Positions 25,330 through 33,615 of a DNA stretch of 64,000 nt are shown here, piece by piece. Source of the stretch: Microcoleus sp. EPA2. Its GTDB lineage: Bacteria; Cyanobacteriota; Cyanobacteriia; Cyanobacteriales; Microcoleaceae. The notes under the pieces are model-generated. The model was given only the letters and a program-made list of their open reading frames with translations. It made no database searches and was not told the origin of the DNA. The position numbers and the translations under genes are program-made. The stretch's first letter is position 1; each line of letters begins with the position of its first letter. Location: the NCBI GenBank assembly GCA_020882975.1, contig JAHRFD010000023.1, positions 44,449-108,448 on the forward strand, given 5' to 3'.

Positions 25330-26568
25330 TTAGGCTTGGATGCTGTTGCGAGTCTGGCTAGCCAGCTCCAACAGTTGCGCCCAACGTTTTTGGACTTGTT
25401 TGGGAGTACATTTGATCGCAGTGGCGATCGCCTTGTCACTTTCTTGATTCCGCTTCATTGCTAACAGTTGTTGCTGTTCGGGAGAAAGTTGAGCGCGAAA
25501 TGTTTCCCACTTGTCCGAAGTCATTCCCAATTTTTGATCGACATCAGCACCGAGCCATTCGTGCACTAATTTCCAGTTTTGAGTGCGGGCAAATTTTTCG
25601 ACGTGGTACTTGAAACGTTGTTGCAAGTAGTCCCGTTGACGGGAAGACAAACCAAGAACGCGATCGATTTCAGAAGCAGAAAGGTCTTGCAATTTCAAAT
25701 TGAGGTAGCTAACACATTCTGGCTGATTTTGCGATTCCAGATAAGCAATCAATTCCGATACTACTCGATCGCGCAACACAGCATCAGCCGGATCGACAGT
25801 TTCAGACACCATTTGTTCGCGCACTTGTTGCAGCGCTGGAGAGCGGCTGTACATTTCTGCATCTTCTCCCTTGCCAGATTCTACAGCCATTTCAATGTCG
25901 ATCGCAGTTTCAGGAGGTTGACCCTTGGCAAAACCTTGAGCGCGGAGGACAATCAGGCGTTGGCGGTTGCGGCCTGGTAAGCCAATTTGGCGTTTGGCGT
26001 AGTGTTCGGTGAAAGCCATGTACTCAGCCAATTCTAGCTGTGTGCGGGGCTGGTAGCTGAGTTCGAGTTGGTGTTCCCGGCGGAAAGCCCGTAAAGATTC
26101 AATGTAAAAGCCTTGCAAAAAGTCTTCAATCATGTTGTAGCGAGCTTGGTAGTTCAAGTTCGATCTAAAGGAAGCAACATGGCGATAAATCATCGATGCG
26201 AGGTGAGAGTGAAGTTCGACGCGGCCTTGCTTGGAACCGAGGCGATAGAATTCCAGGGTTTTTTGCAAGCGGTGTTCGGCTAAGGTGATTTGCCAAGCTT
26301 GGACTTCGCCGGAAATTTGGATGCGATCGCTTTTTTGGCAAATCCGTTCGACTTCCTTCGCAATCCGCATCGCCACGGATTGAGCGCTACGGCTTGGTGT
26401 TTTCATCTCTGCTTGCAAGGCTTTGAGGGCGAAGTCAGCCAAAGCTAGGGTATCGACGCTGGGAAGGTTATTGATTTCGAGGGTTTGTTCGCAGGGGGCA
26501 GTTTGAAGGGAGTTGATGGTAGAAGCGGTGTTGCAGTTAACGGAGTTGGTGGCAGTTGTGACAGTCAT
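25330..26568 (-). CDS. HetZ-like regulatory protein
   Basis: The 412-residue product (ATG 26568) resembles HetZ, a DNA-binding regulator of heterocyst differentiation about 400 residues long. Matching stretches include RIAKEVERICQKSDRIQISG, YRLGSKQGRVELHSHLASMI, RYNMIEDFLQGFYIESLRAF and LELAEYMAFTEHYAKRQI. The C-terminal part (about 320-400) has helix-turn-helix-like sequence (SASEIDRVLGLSSRQRDYLQQRF; KAIATAIKCTPKQVQKRW). An upstream in-frame start at 26682 would add 38 residues with little character. HetZ homologues occur in filamentous cyanobacteria without heterocysts, where their role is not defined. No hetP or patU partner is adjacent. Confidence 0.75.
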   Translation of the reverse strand: MTVTTATNSVNCNTASTINSLQTAPCEQTLEINNLPSVDTLALADFALKALQAEMKTPSRSAQSVAMRIAKEVERICQKSDRIQISGEVQAWQITLAEHRLQKTLEFYRLGSKQGRVELHSHLASMIYRHVASFRSNLNYQARYNMIEDFLQGFYIESLRAFRREHQLELSYQPRTQLELAEYMAFTEHYAKRQIGLPGRNRQRLIVLRAQGFAKGQPPETAIDIEMAVESGKGEDAEMYSRSPALQQVREQMVSETVDPADAVLRDRVVSELIAYLESQNQPECVSYLNLKLQDLSASEIDRVLGLSSRQRDYLQQRFKYHVEKFARTQNWKLVHEWLGADVDQKLGMTSDKWETFRAQLSPEQQQLLAMKRNQESDKAIATAIKCTPKQVQKRWAQLLELASQTRNSIQA

Positions 26569-27235
26569 GGTATTTATCAGGTGGTAGGGCACCGCAGCGA
26601 CAGTGCGAGGACTTTTGTCAGAGAGTGAGTGATGCAGTTGCAGGCGGTTTGGCTTGCTGTGCGGATTCAACTCTCTATACATTGAATGTACGGGAAGTAC
26701 AAATAGTGCAGTGACTCAGGTGTTCCACTCTCTCATGCAACTCTTTTTGGCTGCTGAATCTGATTTTAAGCTTTGGCTGTAGAGGATTGATGATTTGGTG
26801 CTTAAACCTATACTGTACAAGCATTCTGAGCTATTGCAAAGGTGGGGCGATCGCACTTGCGTGTGAGGGTATAGCAAGGCCGCTCAGTGGACAATTTACT
26901 AACTGGCCTTGGGACGGGATTTTGGGGGTGGAAGATTCTGGAATTGGTAGTCAGCAGAATGTAGGGAACTGCAATGTATTCTCTACCTACGGCAGAGCAG
27001 TTTCAAAACCCGGTTAATTTAGAAAATTGGTCTGACAGAAGGCTGGTTGATTGACAGAAGCCAGATTTCTGGGTACAAAGGCTGGCTACAAAGGAATGTA
27101 TGCGATCGAGCTTGGTTTGATGGGGGCGGGTGAGTCCTTCCAGAAGTTTAAACCCCTAAATTGAGAACAGCGCCGCTGAGTCGATCGAATTAAATATTAA
27201 AGGTGATAATTCCTCTCAAGCTGAAATATCCAATT
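26569..27235. other. 667-bp spacer between the HetZ-like gene and the helicase
   Basis: The likely 5' control region of the minus-strand HetZ-like gene, with one HIP1-like site at about 26848. A plus-strand frame of 76 codons (26787) has no recognisable content and is not called. Weak internal repeats with AGCCAG/GGCTGG lie at about 27040-27085. Confidence 0.45.
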
Positions 27236-30200
27236 TTAAGTACGCGACAGGTTTTCGAGAATATCGGGTGGTGGCTCAAAAAATTGTACCTGATGCCCAT
27301 TCACAATCTCAGTACCGATGAGCTGCGAACACACAGCTCGTAAAGACTTCCAAAGCATTGTCTCCTCGTAATGTTCTAATTCGGCTGGAATGTGATCTAG
27401 CAGAGTTTGAGAGCAGACCACAATCAGTTGTTTCTGAGCCCGAGAAAAAGCCACATTAGACCGATTGAGGTCTAAGATAAATTCCACATTTTTACTAATT
27501 GCTGAGGGGTCGCTGGCTGTTGCCGACACAATGATATAAGGTCGCTCGTCACCTTGTAAGCTTTCAACAGTATCAATTACATCGATCAGGTCGCCGGAGT
27601 CCTTCAAGTAACTTTTAAGCAGTGTTCGCTGCGCTCGGTGTGGAGTGACAATAGCCACAGAGTTGTTTTCTATTGCTCTTCTATTTTTTGCAGCAGCAAT
27701 AATTTTCTCAATAATCAGCACCTCAAGCATATTGCTGCGTTTTGACAGGCGCTCAGAATGAAGAACAAGAATTAGACCTTTTGACTCCTCCTGCAAAAGA
27801 CTATTTGAATCGGGCAACCTTCCTTTTAGTTCAATATTATCCAGTTGGTAAATACGAGAAATTAAATTACAAATCAGCGGTGGCAAGCGGAAAGTAAAAC
27901 TCAACGCAGAACTCAGAATGGCTGAATCTGAAACTCCTGTAATTTTAATATTTTTAACCGCATCATATGCACTCACATAAGGCTTGTATAATTGAATGGG
28001 CGGACGGTCTTCCTGCTCCCAATTATGAGCAACAATTGGTGAGAGCTGCCGATGATCTCCGGCAAGCATGATTTCCCCGTCACTTTTTACTAATGTAGCC
28101 AGTGACAGAAAGTGCGGAAACACCATCATGCTTGCTTCGTCAACGATTAGTGTAGGTACTTGGATACCTTTCATTTCCAGCGATAATTTCAAAAGAGCAC
28201 TGGTTGTGCCGCCGATGACCAAGACAGCATTTGAACGCATTTTCTTCAACTTGGCTGCACAAGGCTTAGAGGGAAAACATTCAACATTTTTTCCGAGAAA
28301 AACCTCACCCTCTTTAGGGTCAACTCGGCTAAGTTGTATCGGCGGTACTGTTAATCGCCATTTATCTGCCTGTTGCTGAAGGGTTGGCAAGAGGCTATCG
28401 AGGCGCAAAAGCAAGTTATTTACAGCAGTATGGGTAGGTGCTGCGATGAGAACGATATCTCCCATCGAACAACGCGCCAAAATTCTTAAGAACGTAGCGA
28501 TCGCAGTTGTCTGTGTCTTGCCAGTTCCTGGAGGCCCCTGTAAAAGTTGAATTCTAGCGGTTAAGCCACTGACAGCAGCAGTGACTTGATCGGTAGCCAA
28601 TTTCTGTCCGTTAGGCAATATCAAGAACTCCAGTAGATTCTGGTATTGTTCTAGCTTCTGTGCTGCTAGAGCCTGTTGCGGAGGAATCTGAGGACGCTCA
28701 GGATCGAACCACTGACATACATGATTTCCGAAACGACTTATTAGTCTGTCGTCAACCTTTCCGGCTACAAAATCAGAAGGACTTTCATCTAAAGTAGCAT
28801 AGGAAAAAATCTCTTCCTCTTGGTTATAAAACCGACCAGGGAGTTGATAGCGGTCTGGTTGATTTGTTTGTCTTACTGAAAGCTCAATCTGTCTAGTCTC
28901 CCAGTCAATACGATCCACAAAACACGTACTTCCACCGCGTAGAAGTTGACCGAATGTTTGACCGCGATGCGGATCTTTAAAACAGGGGCTAAGCCTTACA
29001 CAGTTGCCTTTTTCGATCGTGCAGTTGGTCTCGAAAACTTCATAATTAATACCGTACTCATCAAGGTTGATAGTGGCTGTCAGCCTATTGTTGCCGTGGG
29101 AGACAACATCACTAATAGGAATAGTGCGCCCTAGAGGGACGCGATAGACAGGCGGGACTAAGTGAGTAGCAATCCAGTTTGTCACTTTAACGTGCTGATC
29201 CAGTCGGAGATAGTCAATCCCCGCCTGCGCGGCGTTATCTACCCCAAGAGTGAATTCCAGTAAATCAGCGATGACAAGAGATGGTTTTACTACGTCTGGG
29301 TTCTTAGAACGAATGCTTTCTTCAACCCACCGCAGCGCGTGTACGCGGGCGCGAAAATAATCCTTGAGATAGTTAGGTTTCCGGGCGCTGTTGTAGCGCT
29401 CAATTGCCTTAGCAACTGCTGCCGATAGATTTGGGTCTTTTGGATCTGGCAATTTTCGCCAGTAAGCGCGCCAGTAGGGTGCTGTTAAGGAATCATAAAA
29501 GCGACTGCGGAGTTCAAACTTGTGCCTGCTGACTTGCTCAGAATCTCGATCTGCCCACTGCCCCTGAGCATCTAAATCCAAATCAGTCTTAAAATCGAAG
29601 ATATCCTGTGTAAAAGCTTGCTCTAGATCGACCTCGGCACCAGACACCCGCCGCCGCCAATGATAGCGCCTGCCAAACCATGACAGAGAAGTAACGACAG
29701 CTAAGCCTCTACCTGTCCATCCCAAAGCAAAACGCCGATCGACTTCATCGTGCAAGCAAGAGTAGATGAGTTGCTCTAAACTCTCACGGCATCCTAGCAG
29801 TTCCCGGAGGTTGCCGAGTAACTGCGAGCTGACGCGGGAGCATCCTTCGAGCAACTGAGTCATCTCCGATCGAGACCAGACATAAAAGTGAATGGGAGCC
29901 GTTTCGGCCTCGGCTACCTCATCAATAACCTCAACCAACTTCATTAGAAACCCTTGAATTAGCTGTTTCTCAGCGCCTGTGTCTTCTCTGTATTCTCCCG
30001 TCCACGGAGAGGTTTGAAACTCAATAACTTCTCTACTTTGGAGGGAACGCTCTTCATAGACTGGGCGATTATTTCGATCACGCCCTACCTCCCACCGTTC
30101 CTTGACTGTGGGGTCTGGCTGCCAATGTCCATTTACCTGCGTGAAGCTTGTATGTAATTCTCCCTCGCTCTTGGTCACATGAGCTGCAAGCGCTCCGATC

Positions 30201-31336
30201 CTATTTTCTACATAGTCGTAATCCACAGAAAGGTAAACGCGAATCAGTCGCTCACCATTAATTATGTGTTCTGGAAGTTGACCTTGACCTACATAAGGTA
30301 GCGACTTCACTTCATAGGAATCTGGATTGATATTTCCGCCTGGAAGTGTACGCCTGCGAGTTTTTGCTTTTAACTGGATAAGTTCTAGGTTATCGCTAAA
30401 GCTTGGATCTTGCCGCACTTGAACCGCCTGCTGTCCATGTAATTCGAGTTCAGCCAAGTCATCGATTTTGTCAATCCCGGCCCCTCGCAAGACTCTTACT
30501 GCTGATGGATCTAAGCCTATTAGTTCAAGACGACGCAATCGAGCACTTTCAGATAGGCAGTGAATATTGAAAACACAGCCATCACACTTGGGATCGATTT
30601 GATAGTCCAAATCGGCTAAATCAGCCTGAACTACGCGGTTTAGCGCACCCTCAGATGCCAGGAGGCGATTAATGTCTGCTTCTTCTGTATCTAGCTTAAA
30701 CGGTTTTAGATCGAGGATGAGCTGACTTTTATTTGTACTTTCATCAATCCTAGCAACAACGCACTCGATATCTTCTGGTCTGAGTTCTACGCCACAAATA
30801 GCCACTGGACTCACCTGAATAAGCTGCCGTACTAGCATCCGGTATAGAGCAACCTGCACGCGGTGGTAGGTACGGTCTCGACGACTGGCTTTGCATTCAA
30901 CAATTCGCAGCTTTGGTCGATCGGCTTCCCACAGGATTAGTACAAAGTCAATTTGGCCTTTGATCTGGAAAGCTCCCTCGTCTGCTTCGATGGAAATTTC
31001 GCGTCCATATGCTCTTTGTCCTGAACTTATACCTTGCAATTGTGATACAAAGGTAGTCCAGGGTGTCTTCTTTTCCTCAGCAGACTTTTGGCTGTACAAA
31101 GTGAGGTCAAGGAGACCATTTTTTTGGAGAGAAGTTTCCCATTCGTTCTCCCTCAATCGCCCCGCCTCTTGGAGAACTGGATCTAATGAGTTGAAGAGGC
31201 GTTCTGCAAACGGAAGCTCTCGCGCAAGCTTTCGGTTATTATGCTCTAGCTTAAAGCGGCGATCGCAAGATTGATAATGGATGTACTCACCAATTTCGGT
31301 AACTCGAACAGATGGTTTAGTTACTGGGGTTAACAT
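27236..31336 (-). CDS. Dna2-like fusion of Fe-S RecB-family nuclease and SF1 helicase
   Basis: A 1366-residue protein. The N-terminal nuclease has the Cas4/Dna2/AddB Fe-S pattern: Cys24 far upstream, then C251-x2-C254-x5-C260. The PD-(D/E)XK core is D130, E147-x-K149 (VECKAS) and Q161 (RVQVALYR). The middle ~600 residues show no motif I know. The C-terminal SF1B (DNA2/NAM7/Upf1) helicase has Walker A GPPGTGKT (934-941), Walker B DEAS (1066-1069), GDHRQL (1093-1098), SLQGDE (1259-1264) and NVAFSRAQ (1294-1301). Eukaryotic Dna2 has the same order. Likely DNA end-processing or repair, possibly defence. The first in-frame start is TTG 31387; ATG 31336 is preferred. No partner gene is adjacent. 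Confidence 0.9.
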   Translation of the reverse strand: MLTPVTKPSVRVTEIGEYIHYQSCDRRFKLEHNNRKLARELPFAERLFNSLDPVLQEAGRLRENEWETSLQKNGLLDLTLYSQKSAEEKKTPWTTFVSQLQGISSGQRAYGREISIEADEGAFQIKGQIDFVLILWEADRPKLRIVECKASRRDRTYHRVQVALYRMLVRQLIQVSPVAICGVELRPEDIECVVARIDESTNKSQLILDLKPFKLDTEEADINRLLASEGALNRVVQADLADLDYQIDPKCDGCVFNIHCLSESARLRRLELIGLDPSAVRVLRGAGIDKIDDLAELELHGQQAVQVRQDPSFSDNLELIQLKAKTRRRTLPGGNINPDSYEVKSLPYVGQGQLPEHIINGERLIRVYLSVDYDYVENRIGALAAHVTKSEGELHTSFTQVNGHWQPDPTVKERWEVGRDRNNRPVYEERSLQSREVIEFQTSPWTGEYREDTGAEKQLIQGFLMKLVEVIDEVAEAETAPIHFYVWSRSEMTQLLEGCSRVSSQLLGNLRELLGCRESLEQLIYSCLHDEVDRRFALGWTGRGLAVVTSLSWFGRRYHWRRRVSGAEVDLEQAFTQDIFDFKTDLDLDAQGQWADRDSEQVSRHKFELRSRFYDSLTAPYWRAYWRKLPDPKDPNLSAAVAKAIERYNSARKPNYLKDYFRARVHALRWVEESIRSKNPDVVKPSLVIADLLEFTLGVDNAAQAGIDYLRLDQHVKVTNWIATHLVPPVYRVPLGRTIPISDVVSHGNNRLTATINLDEYGINYEVFETNCTIEKGNCVRLSPCFKDPHRGQTFGQLLRGGSTCFVDRIDWETRQIELSVRQTNQPDRYQLPGRFYNQEEEIFSYATLDESPSDFVAGKVDDRLISRFGNHVCQWFDPERPQIPPQQALAAQKLEQYQNLLEFLILPNGQKLATDQVTAAVSGLTARIQLLQGPPGTGKTQTTAIATFLRILARCSMGDIVLIAAPTHTAVNNLLLRLDSLLPTLQQQADKWRLTVPPIQLSRVDPKEGEVFLGKNVECFPSKPCAAKLKKMRSNAVLVIGGTTSALLKLSLEMKGIQVPTLIVDEASMMVFPHFLSLATLVKSDGEIMLAGDHRQLSPIVAHNWEQEDRPPIQLYKPYVSAYDAVKNIKITGVSDSAILSSALSFTFRLPPLICNLISRIYQLDNIELKGRLPDSNSLLQEESKGLILVLHSERLSKRSNMLEVLIIEKIIAAAKNRRAIENNSVAIVTPHRAQRTLLKSYLKDSGDLIDVIDTVESLQGDERPYIIVSATASDPSAISKNVEFILDLNRSNVAFSRAQKQLIVVCSQTLLDHIPAELEHYEETMLWKSLRAVCSQLIGTEIVNGHQVQFFEPPPDILENLSRT

Positions 31337-31498
31337 AAATCTAAGAATAAAATATTTAAATGAGTCAGACTTGCATAAAGGGTGCAAATCGACTAAATTT
31401 TAGTAATCATCTCACAATTAAGTCAGGGGTTACATGACAATAATCACCTTTAATTGTGACCATACTCACTGCAACTATTTTGATTATAAATTTATAAT

Positions 31499-31954
31499 TT
31501 ACCCTGCTTCTTTTTCTAACACCAAAGTCACCGGCCCATCATTATCTATAGAGACTTGCATCTGAGCTCCAAACAAGCCTGTTTCGACTTTTAAACCGCT
31601 GGCGCGCAACTTTTCGACAAATTTGTCATACAGAATGGAGGCGGCTTCTGGGGGCGCAGAGCGATCGAATGAAGGTCGGCGACCTTTGCGGCAGTCGCCG
31701 TAAAGCGTAAATTGACTGACAACCAGCAACTCGCCACCGATGTCTTGTACGGATTTCTCCCAGCGGCCAGTGTCAGTGGCTGGATCGGGAAATAAACGCA
31801 ATTCTAGGCATTTGCGAGCCATCCAATCTAGTTCTGCTTCGGTGTCGGTAGTGGCAATGCCTACTACCAGATTCAGTCCGTGGCTAATTTTGCCAATTAT
31901 TCGATCGTTAACTTCGACTTGAGACGATTTGACTCGCTGGATTATGATTCGCAT
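31499..31954 (-). CDS. dtd: D-aminoacyl-tRNA deacylase
   Basis: DTD removes D-amino acids (and glycine mischarged on tRNA-Ala) from tRNA, a proofreading step. The 151-residue protein begins [15 protein letters not shown]. It has the catalytic SQFTLYGD motif (80-87) and the C-terminal Gly-cisPro-type motif region [10 protein letters not shown] (138-147). In most DTDs that last motif reads NxGPVT. The open frame extends upstream to 32266, but those 104 extra codons show no family similarity and overlap the neighbouring gene, so ATG 31954 is the start. It lies 179 bp downstream of the CobW gene on the same strand. Confidence 0.96.
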   Translation of the reverse strand: MRIIIQRVKSSQVEVNDRIIGKISHGLNLVVGIATTDTEAELDWMARKCLELRLFPDPATDTGRWEKSVQDIGGELLVVSQFTLYGDCRKGRRPSFDRSAPPEAASILYDKFVEKLRASGLKVETGLFGAQMQVSIDNDGPVTLVLEKEAG

Positions 31955-32133
31955 TCTGAATCGGTAATTGGTAATCGATAGAGAACTTACTTGTTTACTC
32001 GTTACCAGGCTAGAGTCTGGTAACGCATATCCAAAGGCTCTACCTCCTATTTTCGTTGAATAAAAGCGAGATAGATCCTCTAGACATTTCCAGGCTCTAG
32101 CATGGAAGTTGTACTGTGTAAGTCCTGTTGTCT

Positions 32134-33276
32134 TTATTTTTTGCCAAATCCTTTGCCGCGATTTGCTGAAGGGAGACAGAGACAGTTTTCGATTTGCGAT
32201 CGCAAAGTTTCGATATCTAAACCTTGACCGATTAAGACAATCTGGTTTTTCCGTTCGCCTTTCCACTCATCATCATCGATGGAAAATCGCTTACCACTCA
32301 AGTGAAAAATATGCCGTTTGGGACTTTCTTCAAACCACATAATTCCTTTTGCCCGAAACACATTTGTAGGCATTTGGTGGTCTAAGAAATATTGAAATTT
32401 CCTCAGAGAAAACGGCTTGTCACTCTGAAATGAAAGTGAGGTAAATCCATCATTATCTAAATGGTCTGAATGGTCGTGATGAGCGTGGTCGTGATGGTCG
32501 TGATGAGCGTGGTCGTGATGGTCGTGATGAGCATGGTCGTGATGGTCGTGATGGTCGTGGTCGTGATGAGCATGGTCGTGATGGTCGTGACTGCTAGCAG
32601 TTTCTTCAGCTTGGAAATATTTGTCCGATTCAAACAATCCTACACTGAGGATGAGTGGCAGAGGAACTTGGGATTTTACTGTACGGAGAATTCGAGCGCC
32701 TTCTTTGACATCACGAATCTTAACTTCCAACAAATCTAAATCTGCTTCCTCAACCAAATCTGTTTTGTTGAGAACAATAATATCGCCATAGGCAATTTGA
32801 CTGTATGCTGCTTGAGAATTGAATAAATCCAAGCTGTAATTGGAGGCATCTACTACTGTAACGATGGAATCGAGACGAGTCATGTCTCGCAATTCAGTGC
32901 CTAAAAAAGTTAAAGCTACTGGTAGCGGGTCGGCGAGTCCGGTAGTTTCTACTACTAAATAATCTAGATTTTCTTGACGTTCTAAAACTTTGTAAACTGC
33001 ATTTACCAAATCTTCGTTAATTGTGCAGCAAATGCAGCCGTTGTTCAGCTCGACCATATTGTCTTCGGTGGTGACAATCAGTTCGTTGTCGATGCCAATT
33101 TCGCCAAATTCGTTGACTAAAACGGCGGTTTTCAAACCTTGCTGGTTGGTCAGGATATGGTTGAGCAGGGTTGTTTTGCCGCTGCCGAGGAATCCTGTAA
33201 TGATGGTAACTGGCAAGCCGTGTTTGGGGGCGTCCATTACCTGCTCTGTCTCGGACTGATTAGTTGTAGATTGCAT
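32134..33276 (-). CDS. CobW/COG0523 GTPase metallochaperone with His-rich domain
   Basis: The 380-residue protein has the COG0523 features: Walker [13 protein letters not shown], the metal-binding CICC motif ([12 protein letters not shown]) and the GTPase N-K-x-D motif (LNKTDLVEE). The C-terminal CobW_C domain is [17 protein letters not shown] to the end. An insert of about 45 residues between them is nearly all His/Asp ([12 protein letters not shown] units), typical of zinc- or nickel-delivering members (YjiA/ZigA/ZNG1 type). The insert is coded by imperfect 21-24-bp DNA repeats (32470-32590). The most likely metal is zinc, but the sequence alone does not decide. An in-frame TTG at 33309 precedes ATG 33276; ATG is preferred. 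No clear Zur box is visible upstream. Confidence 0.92.
   Translation of the reverse strand: MQSTTNQSETEQVMDAPKHGLPVTIITGFLGSGKTTLLNHILTNQQGLKTAVLVNEFGEIGIDNELIVTTEDNMVELNNGCICCTINEDLVNAVYKVLERQENLDYLVVETTGLADPLPVALTFLGTELRDMTRLDSIVTVVDASNYSLDLFNSQAAYSQIAYGDIIVLNKTDLVEEADLDLLEVKIRDVKEGARILRTVKSQVPLPLILSVGLFESDKYFQAEETASSHDHHDHAHHDHDHHDHHDHAHHDHHDHAHHDHHDHAHHDHSDHLDNDGFTSLSFQSDKPFSLRKFQYFLDHQMPTNVFRAKGIMWFEESPKRHIFHLSGKRFSIDDDEWKGERKNQIVLIGQGLDIETLRSQIENCLCLPSANRGKGFGKK
32468..32590. repeat. tandem repeats encoding the His-rich insert
   Basis: Repeats of CGTGATGGTCGTGATGAGC in the CobW gene encode alternating His/Asp/Ala on the minus strand. Copy number is likely to vary. Confidence 0.85.
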
Positions 33277-33330
33277 AGCTTGAATGTCAAATAAGGTCGA
33301 TCGCTTCAATTTGTTATTCTTATTGTATCT

Positions 33331-33610
33331 TATTTTTTGTTATTGGTTATTGGTTATTTGTTATTGGTTATTTGTTGTTCGTTATTGGTTATTAGTTATT
33401 TGTTATTTGCGGTGTTCGCTCAGCTTAGGGTCGTCCTGCCCTTCGACTCCGCCGTTCCCGATCGTAGTCAAAAGGTTATTAGTTATTTGTTTTTCCTTAA
33501 GGGTTACTTGTCATTTTGCGGTTGTTAGTTATGTATTCTAATAACAAATAACCAATAACCAATAACAAAGAACTAATAACAAATAACTAATAACCAATAA
33601 CTAATCACCA
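33331..33610. repeat. STRR heptamers in inverted arrangement
   Basis: GTTATTGGTTATT-type heptamer arrays (33331-33415) are followed by arrays of the complementary AATAACCAATAAC type (33535-33610). The region can fold into a long imperfect hairpin between the CobW gene and zipN. No gene is supported. Confidence 0.8.
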
Positions 33611-33615
33611 ATTTG

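Noticed and set aside
26787..27017. 76-codon plus frame in the HetZ/helicase spacer
   Set aside because: No start-site support and no recognisable sequence.
31955..32266. N-terminal extension of the D-aminoacyl-tRNA deacylase frame
   Set aside because: The extra 104 codons have no similarity to the family and overlap the CobW gene end.
32470..32739. Met/Val-rich plus frame inside the CobW gene
   Set aside because: It is the antisense reading of the His/Asp repeats.
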